A stretch of 64,000 bases of DNA from Streptococcus suis (GCA_029593505.1 JAKTNI010000007.1:1-64000), one strand, 5' to 3'. Positions 52,402 through 61,969 are shown, counted from the stretch's first letter. Numbers and translations: made by a program. The notes: generated by a model from the sequence alone, not told the origin.

Positions 52402-54837
52402 TTATTCTGTCATTACTTTGAAAAAGTTCGCATATTTCAATAGATAGCCTTTTCCTGTAGACAGATCATACTGAATCAATCTCAGATCTTCTGCAACTTT
52501 TGCGTCACGATTCGTTTGTCCCACTCGATCTTTATGTAAAACTTCTGTCAAAAGAGCATAATAAGGACTGACCTTATTATTAGTGGTTTCTAGCATAAGA
52601 GCATTCATATCGCTAGAGTTTACCAAATCGTAATGATATTGTTCCGTTTCAAAATTACTCCAAATGAAATAATCTGTCTTATATTGTACACTTGGATCTG
52701 TCACAAATGCTGACTCTGGATACAAACCCGGCAGATGATCACCATAAAAAACAACTGTCACTTTCTTATCTAGCTGTTTGAGTTGATCTAGAAAATCTCT
52801 GGTTGCCTGATCTGTAAAGGACAGCAGTCGTACATAGCTGGTCAAATTTTCATTTTCCTCAGCTGTAAATCCTTCTCCTGTTGCAGTAATAGTAGCGGGT
52901 TCAAGAGCATTCCATTGAACATGATTTTGCATCGTAATCGCAGAAACAAATTGATTATTGGTGGAGCGAACCTGTTCCAAAATCAAATCATATGTCTTTT
53001 TATCGCTGACAAAATTTCCCTGATAGTCCATATCCGTCACTACAATCGGATAGTTGGTACTATTCAAACTATAGAATTGCCTAATTCCTAATTGCTTATA
53101 AATTGTATTGCGATTGTAACTTGTATCATAATAAGGGTGAATAGCTACACGCGATTCCTCAGCATATAGATCACTGATACTCGGCAGTTTTTTCATTTTC
53201 GGTGCAACATCTAAATAAACAGAGGAAATAGAGGAGCTATAATTATAAAATGGTAAACCACTATAAACTTGAAACTCAATGTTCGCAGTTCCTCCGCCAT
53301 AGTGGTCACTTTTCATCAAACCACTCGTTGTATGTTGCATAATATTCTCTATATTTGGGAGAACATGTTGACTAAGGCTCACCCCATGAATCCGTCTAGG
53401 ATCTGCTAAACTCTCACTAAGAATATAAATCACCGTCTGGTCAGTCAGTTGCCGCGTTCTATCAGCATTGATTTTCTCGGCTACTTTCTCATATTTTTCA
53501 ACAATAGATTTGATTGTTTTCTCTGAATAGTTTTGAGGTTTTTCCATGCTAGTCTTACTGAGCTGTTGTAACCACAAAAATGATAAGGTGCGATAACGAG
53601 CAACAAAAGCATAGCCTTTCCAATCGACATTGCGCCAATTATTCACCTGAGATAAGATAGGAATCCCTCCCCAAATTTTATGATCTTTCTCATTGCGAAT
53701 AACCCAGCCCATACCAAAAATTAAGCCGAAAAGAAAAGTAATGATTCCTAAACGTTTCCAAATAGATGAAACAATAACACCTGAGAAATAGCGATTACGG
53801 ATTCTCCGGTAGATAAAGATAAGAATCCCTAAACAGATAAGCGATACAAATACTACTTTTAAACTAATAAAACTAAGAATCATTCCCAGATTTCCTACCC
53901 ACTTAAAATCATTTGGAGTTAGTGGTTCAGAACGGTAGCGAAACTTTAAAAAATTTGCTGCCACCAAGGTAACATTCAAACTAGCAATCATCACTATCGA
54001 AATAATTTGACGATTGAGAATGAGACTTATCATCACATTTAAGACAAAGAGACAACCTATCTGAAAAACAATTGCTCCCGGAAAAAGATGGCGAGTAAAA
54101 TATGTTCCTGTCGCTCCTGCCATAGAAGACTGATAGCCAACATGCGATACAATTGCTAACAGCAGGCTAATGAAGGTCATACTGTATAGATTGGTTTGAT
54201 TTTGTCTAAAGGTTTCAAATGCTTTGCATAGATAACGAAGAAACATATAGGTCACCACAAAATGAATAGTTGCAAAGAGCGGAACCTGACTAAAAAATTC
54301 TACAAATGAGCCTTTCTCTATTAGACTTTCGTAGTAACTATCCTTCCAATAAGAAATTGCCAAAGGACTAAGAGAAAACAAACTGGTTAACAGCAAGTAG
54401 CTATCTGCAATTAGATAGCGATTAGACCAAGACTGAAAAATCTTTCGAATCTTTTGATTCTTCCGCCATAAAATAGCTAATAGAACGGGGAAAAGCAACA
54501 TCAAAAGCAATTCAATCTGAAAAAGATTGTTACGAAAAATATTCCAAGCTTGGTATTTTTTAGCATTGATACGGTAAATTAAATTGATTACATAAAGAAC
54601 ACCTAAAAAGAAGCCGACGTACTTTAGAAATCGTTTAGAACGGATAACACCCTCATATCGCTCCATCAATACTAAGCTATAGAATGTGAAAACAAGATAA
54701 GCACATAACGGAAAAGGAACAAACCAAACTGGAAATGACACAGGAGCTAGTAGTAAAGCTCGTCCCATAGCCAAAAGAACTGTCATCACTAAGACACATA
54801 AAAATTGCATACTGGCTCTACAATTGATATTTTTCAT
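52402..54837 (-). CDS. LTA synthase/sulfatase-family membrane protein
   Basis: The 811-residue product has about a dozen membrane segments in residues 1-400 and an extracellular alkaline-phosphatase/sulfatase-fold domain after about 470. Key motifs are TVIYILSESLADP (first metal Glu), HYGGGTANIEFQVYSGLP, whose Thr is the expected nucleophile, and VVFYGDHLPGLYPES. LTA synthases have about five membrane segments, so this is a longer relative that may transfer phosphoglycerol or a similar group to a surface polymer. AAGGAA precedes the ATG. It follows the GT-C-like gene by 16 bases as a two-gene operon. The acceptor is unknown. Confidence 0.8.
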   Translation of the reverse strand: MKNINCRASMQFLCVLVMTVLLAMGRALLLAPVSFPVWFVPFPLCAYLVFTFYSLVLMERYEGVIRSKRFLKYVGFFLGVLYVINLIYRINAKKYQAWNIFRNNLFQIELLLMLLFPVLLAILWRKNQKIRKIFQSWSNRYLIADSYLLLTSLFSLSPLAISYWKDSYYESLIEKGSFVEFFSQVPLFATIHFVVTYMFLRYLCKAFETFRQNQTNLYSMTFISLLLAIVSHVGYQSSMAGATGTYFTRHLFPGAIVFQIGCLFVLNVMISLILNRQIISIVMIASLNVTLVAANFLKFRYRSEPLTPNDFKWVGNLGMILSFISLKVVFVSLICLGILIFIYRRIRNRYFSGVIVSSIWKRLGIITFLFGLIFGMGWVIRNEKDHKIWGGIPILSQVNNWRNVDWKGYAFVARYRTLSFLWLQQLSKTSMEKPQNYSEKTIKSIVEKYEKVAEKINADRTRQLTDQTVIYILSESLADPRRIHGVSLSQHVLPNIENIMQHTTSGLMKSDHYGGGTANIEFQVYSGLPFYNYSSSISSVYLDVAPKMKKLPSISDLYAEESRVAIHPYYDTSYNRNTIYKQLGIRQFYSLNSTNYPIVVTDMDYQGNFVSDKKTYDLILEQVRSTNNQFVSAITMQNHVQWNALEPATITATGEGFTAEENENLTSYVRLLSFTDQATRDFLDQLKQLDKKVTVVFYGDHLPGLYPESAFVTDPSVQYKTDYFIWSNFETEQYHYDLVNSSDMNALMLETTNNKVSPYYALLTEVLHKDRVGQTNRDAKVAEDLRLIQYDLSTGKGYLLKYANFFKVMTE

Positions 54838-54853
54838 AAATAAATTCCTTAAC

Positions 54854-56596
54854 TCATTTTAACGAGAGAATGCTTGAGTGCTTTCGATACACAATAAAAT
54901 AGAACAACAACCATAAAAACCAACTTGATAAACTGATGAAGATAGCTGGTTGAAGCCACCATTGGTACTTGTAAGAAACTATCAGCTGATTGTTACCTTT
55001 TTGACTGATGACAGTCGGAACTCCAATACGAGACAGAGTCAATTCATCTCGGTCCATCGTTTGCTGATTCAAGACAAGTTGACTATCCTTATAAACAATA
55101 ATCGGAACACTCACTTCCCCAACATCTGCCGACACCCAACTAACGATCAGGTCATTTCCTTTTACTTCCTTATCAAACGCTGGATTGGATAAAATAATCT
55201 GATCACGATACATATGATAGGCATTATCCGATTCTTCATTCGTCATTACTCCTTCTTGACTCAAGATATCTGGTACATAATCCGGGGTTGACTTCTGTGC
55301 TAAATAAAGAAAACGTCCCAAATCTTCCGAGTGAAAAGAGGCTCTTAGTTCCTCTGATGAGCCATACAAAGTTGTATGCGCTCGCTTTTGTAAAAATGTA
55401 TCGCTGTAGTAATGATTGCGGATTTCTTTATAACTAATATCCCAGAGAAACGCAACTGCTATAGCTATCGCTACAACCGTTGAGACTAAAAAGAAACGCT
55501 GTATTTTTTCAGACAACCCTGTCCATTGCATACCGACAACGACAAACAACAAGGCATTGGCATACAGAAAAAATCGAAATGGAAATTGAATCAATTCTAC
55601 AACAGCAATTCCTTTCCCCGCTACTAATTGCCAAGGAAAAAGATTTGTAGATAAGATGAAAAAGACAGCATATACTAGAGCAAGACTGAGTAGAACTTTC
55701 GATTGTTGTTTGCGTTTGATGAGCAAGAGAGAAATGTAGGTGAAGAAGAAAAATGGCAGTGGATAAGGATAGTAGAGAAAAGAGGTTTTTAACCAAGTAA
55801 CCGTATTTTGAACAAACCGTTTGTTGACAAATGGAGGTACTAACGTATTCGATCCATTTATAAAGAGCAACGGTAACCAAATATTAACTGTCAAAAGAGA
55901 AAAAATAGCAACTGATACAGCTACATCTCTTATAATTCTCCATTTTTGATCTGATTGCACCCAACCAATCAAAAACAACATACCATAGGTCATTACTAGA
56001 AAGAGGGCTGATAACATATGAACCTGTAACATTAAACTGACAGCTCCTGCCATCAAAAAAATAGGAACTCGTTTGGTCTGTAAAAAACGAACAGCTGGAA
56101 TCAAGCAAAGTGGAAATAATGCCACTCCCCAACTAGTAAACCCTTGTGTTAGCCACCAATATTGTATGGAATAAGTGGTCACAAAAAACATTGATAAAGC
56201 GACAGCTAAAACATATCTCACTTTAAGCTCACGCATCAGAAAATACAAAGAACTTGCACTCAACGTTCCTAAAAGTGCATTAGATACAATTTGATACCGA
56301 AACCAAGTACCACTCAACAGTACCAAAACACCTTGTAGATAAGCAAAATAAGGACCATATAAAGCATTTACAATTCTTCCTGACTGCTGATAACCATATA
56401 TGCTGATAATATAGGAAAAATTCCCCTCTTTCATCTGCATAGCCGAATCATAAAAACGATTGTAGTGAAAAATCAGGTCCGCTTCAGTCACCATTCCCTT
56501 CGTCGTCAAATGGGGAACAAGAAGCAATAATGAAAAACTGATAAATAAACTGATAGCCACAAAGTGTGGATGTTTTTTTAATAGATTTTTTAACAT
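54854..56596 (-). CDS. GT-C-like polytopic membrane glycosyltransferase (predicted)
   Basis: The 580-residue product has about 11-12 membrane segments and a C-terminal extracellular region (about 400-550) before a last membrane segment. The first loop contains TEADLIFHYNRFYDSAMQMKEGNF, an acidic Asp in the position typical of GT-C enzymes that use polyprenyl-linked sugars. The overall pattern resembles YfhO-like proteins. ATG 56596 follows AAGG at 7 bases; ATG 56602 is too close to it. It is expressed from a consensus promoter through a leader ORF and terminator. With the LTA-synthase-like gene it probably modifies a surface polymer, which is inference. Confidence 0.65.
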   Translation of the reverse strand: MLKNLLKKHPHFVAISLFISFSLLLLVPHLTTKGMVTEADLIFHYNRFYDSAMQMKEGNFSYIISIYGYQQSGRIVNALYGPYFAYLQGVLVLLSGTWFRYQIVSNALLGTLSASSLYFLMRELKVRYVLAVALSMFFVTTYSIQYWWLTQGFTSWGVALFPLCLIPAVRFLQTKRVPIFLMAGAVSLMLQVHMLSALFLVMTYGMLFLIGWVQSDQKWRIIRDVAVSVAIFSLLTVNIWLPLLFINGSNTLVPPFVNKRFVQNTVTWLKTSFLYYPYPLPFFFFTYISLLLIKRKQQSKVLLSLALVYAVFFILSTNLFPWQLVAGKGIAVVELIQFPFRFFLYANALLFVVVGMQWTGLSEKIQRFFLVSTVVAIAIAVAFLWDISYKEIRNHYYSDTFLQKRAHTTLYGSSEELRASFHSEDLGRFLYLAQKSTPDYVPDILSQEGVMTNEESDNAYHMYRDQIILSNPAFDKEVKGNDLIVSWVSADVGEVSVPIIVYKDSQLVLNQQTMDRDELTLSRIGVPTVISQKGNNQLIVSYKYQWWLQPAIFISLSSWFLWLLFYFIVYRKHSSILSLK

Positions 56597-56610
56597 ATTC
56601 ATACCTTCAT

Positions 56611-56632
56611 AAAAAAAGAGGGAAACCCTCTT
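56611..56632 (-). terminator. Attenuator hairpin directly before the membrane-protein operon
   Basis: AAGAGGG/CCCTCTT (56616-56622 and 56626-56632) has a 3-base loop. TTTTTT follows on the minus strand, ending about 15 bases before the start codon. The 5' arm begins inside the stop codon of a 14-residue leader ORF. Confidence 0.75.
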
Positions 56633-56675
56633 AAGTCTTAGCTATTTCTAAATCAAATGACAGCATACTCTCCAT
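56631..56675 (-). CDS. Possible leader peptide ORF
   Basis: ATG 56675 opens MESMLSFDLEIAKT and a TAA that overlaps the attenuator stem. A second in-frame ATG (56666) has GGAG just upstream. A ribosome at the stop codon would disturb the hairpin. The codons show no strong run of one amino acid, so the signal, if any, is not obvious. Confidence 0.35.
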   Translation of the reverse strand: MESMLSFDLEIAKT

Positions 56676-56693
56676 AAACAATGTTCACCATTC

Positions 56694-56722
56694 AGTATAA
56701 CAAGCTTTCAAATCTCTGTCAA
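56694..56722 (-). promoter_or_regulatory. Promoter of the two-gene membrane operon
   Basis: TTGACA (56717-56722) and TATACT (56694-56699) are 17 bases apart, nearly consensus. Confidence 0.85.
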
Positions 56723-56759
56723 CGAACAAAAGAGATACAAGCCCTACTTTTTTATGATA

Positions 56760-57632
56760 CTATAATCCAACTATTTGTAAACTATCCGATAAGCGTGCAA
56801 AATCCTGCATAGATAAAGCCTCGCCACGAACACTTGGTAATAGATCCGCCATCTCAAGAGCTTGCGTCAACTTATCTTTTACTTCTTCAGATTTTCCAAA
56901 ATGATTTGTCAGATTGTTCCATAAAGTCTTGCGTCGATGAACAAAACTTGCTTTAGCAATTCGGAAGAAAAAATCTTCATCCTTCACAGCAACCTGTGGT
57001 TGTTCACGACGAACCATTTTTAAGATAGCCGAATCAACATTTGGTGCAGGTACAAAAACCGTACGAGGTACAATAAAAGCTACCTTAGCAGTCATATAAT
57101 ACTGAACTGCAATAGATAGACTACCATAAGCCTTTGTATTTGGAGCAGCAGAAATACGATCAGCTACCTCTCGCTGCATCATCACTACAAACTCACTAAA
57201 CGGAATCTTACTCTCAATCAAATGCATGAGAATGGGGGTAGTGATATAATAAGGCAAATTAGCCACAACTTTAATTGGAAGATTAGGATTCTTGAACTTC
57301 TGAGTCTGCATCTTCAAATCAGTTTTTAAAATATCTTGATGAACAACGGTTACATTATCAAAACGCCCCAAAGTATCTGCCAAAATAGGAAGCAGTCTAT
57401 CATCAATCTCAAAGGCCATGACCTCAGCAGCTCTCTCTGCCAAAAACTCCGTCAGAGCACCTATTCCAGGACCTATTTCGATAACATTCACATTCTGATC
57501 AATCTCCGCTGTGTCAACAATCTTCTGCAAAATATTGGTATCGGTCAAAAAGTTCTGACCGAAGGACTTTTTAAAGGTAAACCCATGACGCTCAAGGACG
57601 GCGCGGGTAACATTTTTATCTGCGATTCTCAT
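56760..57632 (-). CDS. rsmA: 16S rRNA dimethyladenosine transferase RsmA/KsgA
   Basis: RsmA dimethylates two adenines near the 3' end of 16S rRNA. The 290-residue product has [15 protein letters not shown], the SAM motif [15 protein letters not shown], the catalytic [14 protein letters not shown] and the C-terminal helical domain with [18 protein letters not shown] 57632 matches family starts, though only a weak AGAAAG lies upstream; the frame opens at 57674. It follows an extra gene that separates it from rnmV. Confidence 0.95.
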   Translation of the reverse strand: MRIADKNVTRAVLERHGFTFKKSFGQNFLTDTNILQKIVDTAEIDQNVNVIEIGPGIGALTEFLAERAAEVMAFEIDDRLLPILADTLGRFDNVTVVHQDILKTDLKMQTQKFKNPNLPIKVVANLPYYITTPILMHLIESKIPFSEFVVMMQREVADRISAAPNTKAYGSLSIAVQYYMTAKVAFIVPRTVFVPAPNVDSAILKMVRREQPQVAVKDEDFFFRIAKASFVHRRKTLWNNLTNHFGKSEEVKDKLTQALEMADLLPSVRGEALSMQDFARLSDSLQIVGL

Positions 57633-57657
57633 GTTTTTCTTTCTCAACTCAATGCGT

Positions 57658-58929
57658 TCAATTCTCAAAACCATTAAAATAAAAATTGTATTTCTCAGTT
57701 TTATCTAAATCTTTTTTATCCAAAAACTTATTGAAGTTTTCTTTTTCGAAAACTATTGTATTGTAGATATTTCCAACTTTAATACAAAAAATAAAGTACT
57801 TGAAGTTATTTTGATTTACGATTTTTTCACGAAATAAGCTATGCCATCCAGAAAACAAGCTATTTTTTATGAAATTACTTTTATTTTCATCAGTTATATA
57901 GTTCTTACTAATACTTATTTTCTTATTGTTTACTTTATCATCTATTCCTAAGCCAAGGTGATTTAATCCCTTAATGATATCTTGATAAATCTCACTCCTC
58001 ACCTCCGAATTAGAGCTTATGGCAAAAAATTGTCCTTGCATAATAAAATCATCGACTACAATACCTTCTCGAGCATCATATATCCGACCATAGCGCCCTT
58101 TTACAATACTATCATCTTTTACTTCAGAAGATACCAAATCTTCCTCTTCGATCCCTTCGAAATCTCCTTTTATTATATTATTTTGTAATTTTTCCTTAGA
58201 GCTTGTTGATAACATATTATCTACGATACTGCAATTTATAAATACACATTTTTCAAACTGATTTGCTTCAATAAAACTTGATGAAAATGTACATTGTACA
58301 AAATGTTTATCTATAAACTCAAAATTTCTAAAATTATATTCAAGTGAACCAAATGTGATTAAACTAAAATATTTTATTTCCTTAGATCTAAGAACAGATT
58401 GCTTTTCCAAAGCTATAACCTCTTTCAAAACTGGTTTTAAAGCTGTTTCTAAATTTTCTTTCCAATTCTCTGCAGCTTCATTACCTGGTTCCTCTATACC
58501 TTCTGGATACTCTATTGAACAAATTACAGGTAAAACTTGAACAAAATCAAGAGAAATATCCAAACCAGAATTTTCTCTCCATTCTGCCAATAGGTTGTTA
58601 TATGTATTAACAATATACTCAATTTTTCCAGCTTTACTAAATGGTAATTGCTTTGTTTTGCTTATATTGTCAACAATATCAAACAATTGTTTATCGTAAT
58701 ACTTGACAGTATCTCTAATATTATCAGAAACAGTATTCCTCTTATTCTCCCTCCATGTCCATAACGTCGGTAATGCAATAACAATACCAGCAAGCACCTC
58801 ACCTTGAACCAGATTGTTGAAAATTAGATTCTTACCTTTAGTAACATAATTCAATATCAAAATTATACCAGCTATAAAAAGTCCAACCACAGCTGACTTT
58901 ATTAGAGCTTGTTTATCATTATTTTTCAT
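57658..58929 (-). CDS. Unknown membrane protein with pentapeptide-like segment
   Basis: I do not recognise this 423-residue protein. Two membrane segments lie at the N-terminus ([18 protein letters not shown] and [19 protein letters not shown]). They are followed by a helical region (about 60-190) and a short run of pentapeptide-like repeats ([18 protein letters not shown] and so on, about 205-235). The C-terminal part is polar and Asn/Lys-rich, with [22 protein letters not shown] near the end. It starts in an ATGA overlap with the rnmV stop, with AAAGGA upstream. It is more AT-rich than its neighbours and splits the usual rnmV-rsmA pair, so it is probably acquired. A defence or toxin role is only a guess. 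Confidence 0.75.
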   Translation of the reverse strand: MKNNDKQALIKSAVVGLFIAGIILILNYVTKGKNLIFNNLVQGEVLAGIVIALPTLWTWRENKRNTVSDNIRDTVKYYDKQLFDIVDNISKTKQLPFSKAGKIEYIVNTYNNLLAEWRENSGLDISLDFVQVLPVICSIEYPEGIEEPGNEAAENWKENLETALKPVLKEVIALEKQSVLRSKEIKYFSLITFGSLEYNFRNFEFIDKHFVQCTFSSSFIEANQFEKCVFINCSIVDNMLSTSSKEKLQNNIIKGDFEGIEEEDLVSSEVKDDSIVKGRYGRIYDAREGIVVDDFIMQGQFFAISSNSEVRSEIYQDIIKGLNHLGLGIDDKVNNKKISISKNYITDENKSNFIKNSLFSGWHSLFREKIVNQNNFKYFIFCIKVGNIYNTIVFEKENFNKFLDKKDLDKTEKYNFYFNGFEN

Positions 58930-59501
58930 TTCATTTTCCTTTCATAAACCTTAGTACACCCCTCCACATCTGTCAACGCAACTCCGAAAAGTTCCAAACG
59001 TTTCAATAACTGCTTTCCATTACAGTATCCTATACGGAGGTGTTCGCCTAAATACTCCCGTCGCTTGCGACTGTCTGCTCCCATTATCAAACCCAGACGA
59101 ATCAAATCTTTCTGACTGATGTCAAAGTGATTTTCGTCGTCATAGTAACCACGCACACCTGCTAACGCTTTTTCTAAATCCTCAAAACTAGCATGTTCAA
59201 CTCCTAAAGAACGTCCCTTTGTCTTAGATTTGGGTGTAGCCTCCCCTCGCTGTAAAAAAGCATGTTTGACAGTTGGAATAGCATCCATAATGATTTTCCG
59301 AATCCGCTCCCCATTGTAGTCTGGATCTGTAAAGACAATAACTCCCCGTAGGTCATGGAGTTTCTCTATGCGTTCCAAATCATCCTCAGAAATAGCGGAC
59401 CCTCTAGTTTCATAAGTGTCTACCTCGTAAAATCGCCTCAAATTAGTAGTATCGTCTTTTCCCTCTACTACAAGGACTTCTTGAATGCTAATCTTTTCCA
59501 T
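58926..59501 (-). CDS. rnmV: Ribonuclease M5
   Basis: RNase M5 matures 5S rRNA in Gram-positive bacteria. The 191-residue product is a TOPRIM protein with VLVVEGKDDTTNLRR (catalytic Glu), VIVFTDPDYNGERIRK (the DxD motif) and VEHASFEDLEKAL in its C-terminal half. The start overlaps the tatD end by 14 bases. The tatD-rnmV-rsmA order is standard, except for the extra gene that follows here. Confidence 0.94.
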   Translation of the reverse strand: MEKISIQEVLVVEGKDDTTNLRRFYEVDTYETRGSAISEDDLERIEKLHDLRGVIVFTDPDYNGERIRKIIMDAIPTVKHAFLQRGEATPKSKTKGRSLGVEHASFEDLEKALAGVRGYYDDENHFDISQKDLIRLGLIMGADSRKRREYLGEHLRIGYCNGKQLLKRLELFGVALTDVEGCTKVYERKMK

Positions 59502-60288
59502 CTATTCCGAATATCCTTACTGCATTGCTATAAGTCGTTTCAGCCACTTCTTCAACACTTATACCACGTAACTCCGCAATTTTTTCAGCTACATATCGAG
59601 TATAGGCTGTCTTGTTTTCTTTCCCACGCTTCGGTACAGGAGCTAGGTAGGGGGCATCTGTCTCAACCAATATCTTGTCCAGAGGCAACATCTGCGCTGC
59701 TTCTTGTAATTCAAAGGCTTTTTTAAATGTTACTACCCCTGAAAAAGAAATGAACATGCCTAAGTCTATAAAAGCTAGAGCCTCTTCCAATGTTCCTGAA
59801 AAAGAATGCATAATACCTCCACGAGGACCGACTCCAACTTCCCTTATAATCTCATAGGTATCTTGCAGTGCATCACGAGTATGGACCACAAAAGGTAAAT
59901 CCAATTCCTTTGACAACTCAATCTGACGTTTGAAAACATACTTCTGTGTTTCTTGATCTGCGGTCATCCAATAATAATCCAAACCAATCTCTCCAAGAGC
60001 CAATACTTTGGGATGCTTTAAAAAAAGACGCAAATACTGTTCAATCTCCTCATCATAAGTAGCAGCTTCTGTTGGATGCCAACCCAGCGTCAAATAAATT
60101 TGTGGATAGTGATCTGCAAGCTCTATCGCCTTATCAATCGTCTCACGGTCAAACCCCACAACGTTACAACGAGTAACACCCATCTCCTTAGCAAAGTCCA
60201 ATTCTTCTGCGACCCTCCCATCAAACTGTTCAACGTTGAGGTGGGTATGGGTATCAAATAATTCTATCATCATTTTTTTCACTTTCAT
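59488..60288 (-). CDS. tatD: TatD-family metal-dependent deoxyribonuclease
   Basis: TatD proteins are metal-dependent 3'-5' exonucleases linked to DNA repair and RNA quality control. The 266-residue TIM barrel has DTHTHLNVEQFDGR, LGWHPTEA, ALGEIGLDYYW with the metal-bridging Glu, PFVVHTRDA, MHSFSGT, and VETDAPYLAPVPKRG. The start is uncertain: ATG 60288 coincides with the expected transcript start (leaderless), while ATG 60273 and 60270 are closer to the family start MIELFDTHTH but have no good site. The frame opens at 60327. Confidence 0.93.
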   Translation of the reverse strand: MKVKKMMIELFDTHTHLNVEQFDGRVAEELDFAKEMGVTRCNVVGFDRETIDKAIELADHYPQIYLTLGWHPTEAATYDEEIEQYLRLFLKHPKVLALGEIGLDYYWMTADQETQKYVFKRQIELSKELDLPFVVHTRDALQDTYEIIREVGVGPRGGIMHSFSGTLEEALAFIDLGMFISFSGVVTFKKAFELQEAAQMLPLDKILVETDAPYLAPVPKRGKENKTAYTRYVAEKIAELRGISVEEVAETTYSNAVRIFGIDGKD

Positions 60289-60295
60289 TTTACCT

Positions 60296-60324
60296 ATTGT
60301 ACCATATTTCAAAGGAAGTATTAA
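60296..60324 (-). promoter_or_regulatory. tatD promoter, possibly leaderless
   Basis: An extended -10, TGGTACAAT (TACAAT at 60296-60301), has TTAATA (60319-60324) 17 bases upstream. Only seven bases separate the box from ATG 60288. Confidence 0.6.
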
Positions 60325-60340
60325 CATACTACATATAAAT

Positions 60341-60369
60341 TTGAACTTCTACCTGTTTTTTGCTATTCT
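60341..60369 (+). promoter_or_regulatory. Small membrane protein promoter
   Basis: TTGAAC (60341-60346) and TATTCT (60364-60369) are 17 bases apart, with TG before the -10. Confidence 0.6.
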
Positions 60370-60393
60370 TTAAAGAAATAAGGAGGATCTTTT

Positions 60394-60579
60394 ATGAAGA
60401 AAGACACATTACTGATTTGCCTTACTCTATTTGTAATTGCCTTTTCTAGCTTTCTATTCGCTGAAGCATATTTATCAGTTGGATGGGATGTACTAAAATA
60501 CCCAGCTTATCTGATTGTGATATGTGGTACTATCCTCACTGCTATCTATCTCTATCACAAATTACAAAAAGAACAATAA
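60394..60579 (+). CDS. Small two-TM membrane protein, function unknown
   Basis: The 61-residue product has two membrane segments (LLICLTLFVIAFSSFLFAEAYL and YLIVICGTILTAIYLYH) and short charged ends. AAGGAGG lies 8 bases before the ATG, and a promoter lies upstream, so it is very likely expressed. I recognise no family. Confidence 0.75.
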   Translation: MKKDTLLICLTLFVIAFSSFLFAEAYLSVGWDVLKYPAYLIVICGTILTAIYLYHKLQKEQ

Positions 60580-60632
60580 AATCTTTTCATTTCGTCTGAT
60601 AGTTATAACACTCCCGTCAGCAAACACATTAA

Positions 60633-60661
60633 TTGCTTAACAATGAGGAACATGATACAAT
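60633..60661 (+). promoter_or_regulatory. Lipid kinase promoter
   Basis: TTGCTT (60633-60638) and TACAAT (60656-60661) are 17 bases apart. Confidence 0.65.
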
Positions 60662-60679
60662 CTGCAAAAGGAGAACAAT

Positions 60680-61561
60680 ATGAAAACAGCTCTATTAGTC
60701 ATCAATCCCAGCTCTGGCGGAGAAAAAGCACAGTCTTATAAAGAACAAGTAATCAACAAGCTCACGTCCTCTTTTGATGATGTGATCGTCAAAGAAACAC
60801 AAAAAGCAGGAGATGCTACTCAATTCACAAGAGAGGCAGCACAAGCAGGCATCCATAGTGTTTTTGTGATGGGAGGAGATGGAACTGTCAACGAGGGTAT
60901 CTGTGGTATAGCCGAACAAGAAGTACGACCTTACTTTGGCTTTTTTCCACTCGGAACCGTCAATGACCTAGCACGCGCGCTAGCTATTCCACTTGATCCA
61001 CAAGAAGCCATTGATGCATTTGATGTGAATCGTTATCGCTCACTAGACATTGGCAAAGTGAATGATACTTATTTTATGAACGTCATTGCTATCGGTACCA
61101 TTCCTCAAGCCATAAACGATGTAGACTCCGAAGAAAAAACAAAATTTGGAAAATTTGCTTATTTTATGAATGGCTTTAAACATCTCATGGAACATCAATC
61201 CTATTCATTCCACTTAACATTGGATGGAGAGCAAAAAGAGATCACCTCTTCAACGCTTCTCATTGGCCTAACCAATTCAATCGGTGGCTTTGAGCACTTA
61301 CTTCCTAATGCCAGTGTAGATGACGGACTATTGCATCTCATCTATACTAAAGATGAAAATATGCTCGATACACTAAAAGCCTTACCCAACCTAGTAACTG
61401 GTGTTACGGAAGGTAGTCAATCTCTTGGATACACAACCTTCAAAAAAGGAAGTATTAAACTCTTGGATGGACAATTACAGATCAACATTGATGGAGACGA
61501 AGGAGATGCCCTACCCATAGACATCCAAGTTCTTCCTTCCCATATCTCTATCTATTATTAA
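60680..61561 (+). CDS. Diacylglycerol kinase-family lipid kinase
   Basis: The enzyme phosphorylates diacylglycerol or a similar lipid, returning it to phospholipid synthesis. The 293-residue product has LLVINPSSGGEKA at the N-terminus, VFVMGGDGTVNEGICGI near residue 62 (the GGDGT nucleotide site), PLGTVNDLARAL, and a C-terminal beta domain with DGDEGDALP. AAAGGAG precedes the ATG. In streptococci it may recycle diacylglycerol left by lipoteichoic acid synthesis, but the substrate is not shown. Confidence 0.9.
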   Translation: MKTALLVINPSSGGEKAQSYKEQVINKLTSSFDDVIVKETQKAGDATQFTREAAQAGIHSVFVMGGDGTVNEGICGIAEQEVRPYFGFFPLGTVNDLARALAIPLDPQEAIDAFDVNRYRSLDIGKVNDTYFMNVIAIGTIPQAINDVDSEEKTKFGKFAYFMNGFKHLMEHQSYSFHLTLDGEQKEITSSTLLIGLTNSIGGFEHLLPNASVDDGLLHLIYTKDENMLDTLKALPNLVTGVTEGSQSLGYTTFKKGSIKLLDGQLQINIDGDEGDALPIDIQVLPSHISIYY

Positions 61562-61565
61562 ATAA

Positions 61566-61602
61566 AAAAAATCAACAGACTCGAGTTTCTGTTGATTTTT
61601 TA
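61566..61602. terminator. Bidirectional terminator between the lipid kinase and rpmH
   Basis: AAAATCAACAGA (61568-61579) and TCTGTTGATTTT (61588-61599) form a 12-bp stem with A and T runs on each side, serving both convergent genes. Confidence 0.9.
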
Positions 61603-61608
61603 CTTATC

Positions 61609-61746
61609 TTATGCTACTGCAAGAACTTTACGTCCCTTACGACGACGAGCTGCTAATACGCGACGACCGTTTTTAGTTGCCATACGGCTACGGAAACCAT
61701 GTTTGCGCGCACGACGGATTTTACTTGGTTGAAAAGTACGTTTCAC
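61609..61746 (-). CDS. rpmH: 50S ribosomal protein L34
   Basis: The 45-residue product, with GTG start, has the full L34 pattern: [34 protein letters not shown] and [16 protein letters not shown] lies 8 bases before GTG. It is one residue longer than most L34 proteins because of the VA end. It has its own promoter and a shared terminator. Confidence 0.96.
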   Translation of the reverse strand: MKRTFQPSKIRRARKHGFRSRMATKNGRRVLAARRRKGRKVLAVA

Positions 61747-61821
61747 GATGAATACCTCCTCATAGATTTTCGTATTCGTTTAGCCGGCTAGTTTTTGATC
61801 AGTTACTAAACATACCAATCC

Positions 61822-61850
61822 ATTTTATCGGATTTATATCCGTTTGTCAA
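61822..61850 (-). promoter_or_regulatory. rpmH promoter
   Basis: TTGACA (61845-61850) and TAAAAT (61822-61827) are 17 bases apart. Confidence 0.8.
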
Positions 61851-61969
61851 GGCATACTCCCTTATTTTCATCTTTATTAGTTGAAATATATGATAATAGC
61901 TATCACTTTCATCGATCACAGAGTATTAACCAGCACTTGAAATAACCACAACCTAAAATTTAAGTGATA

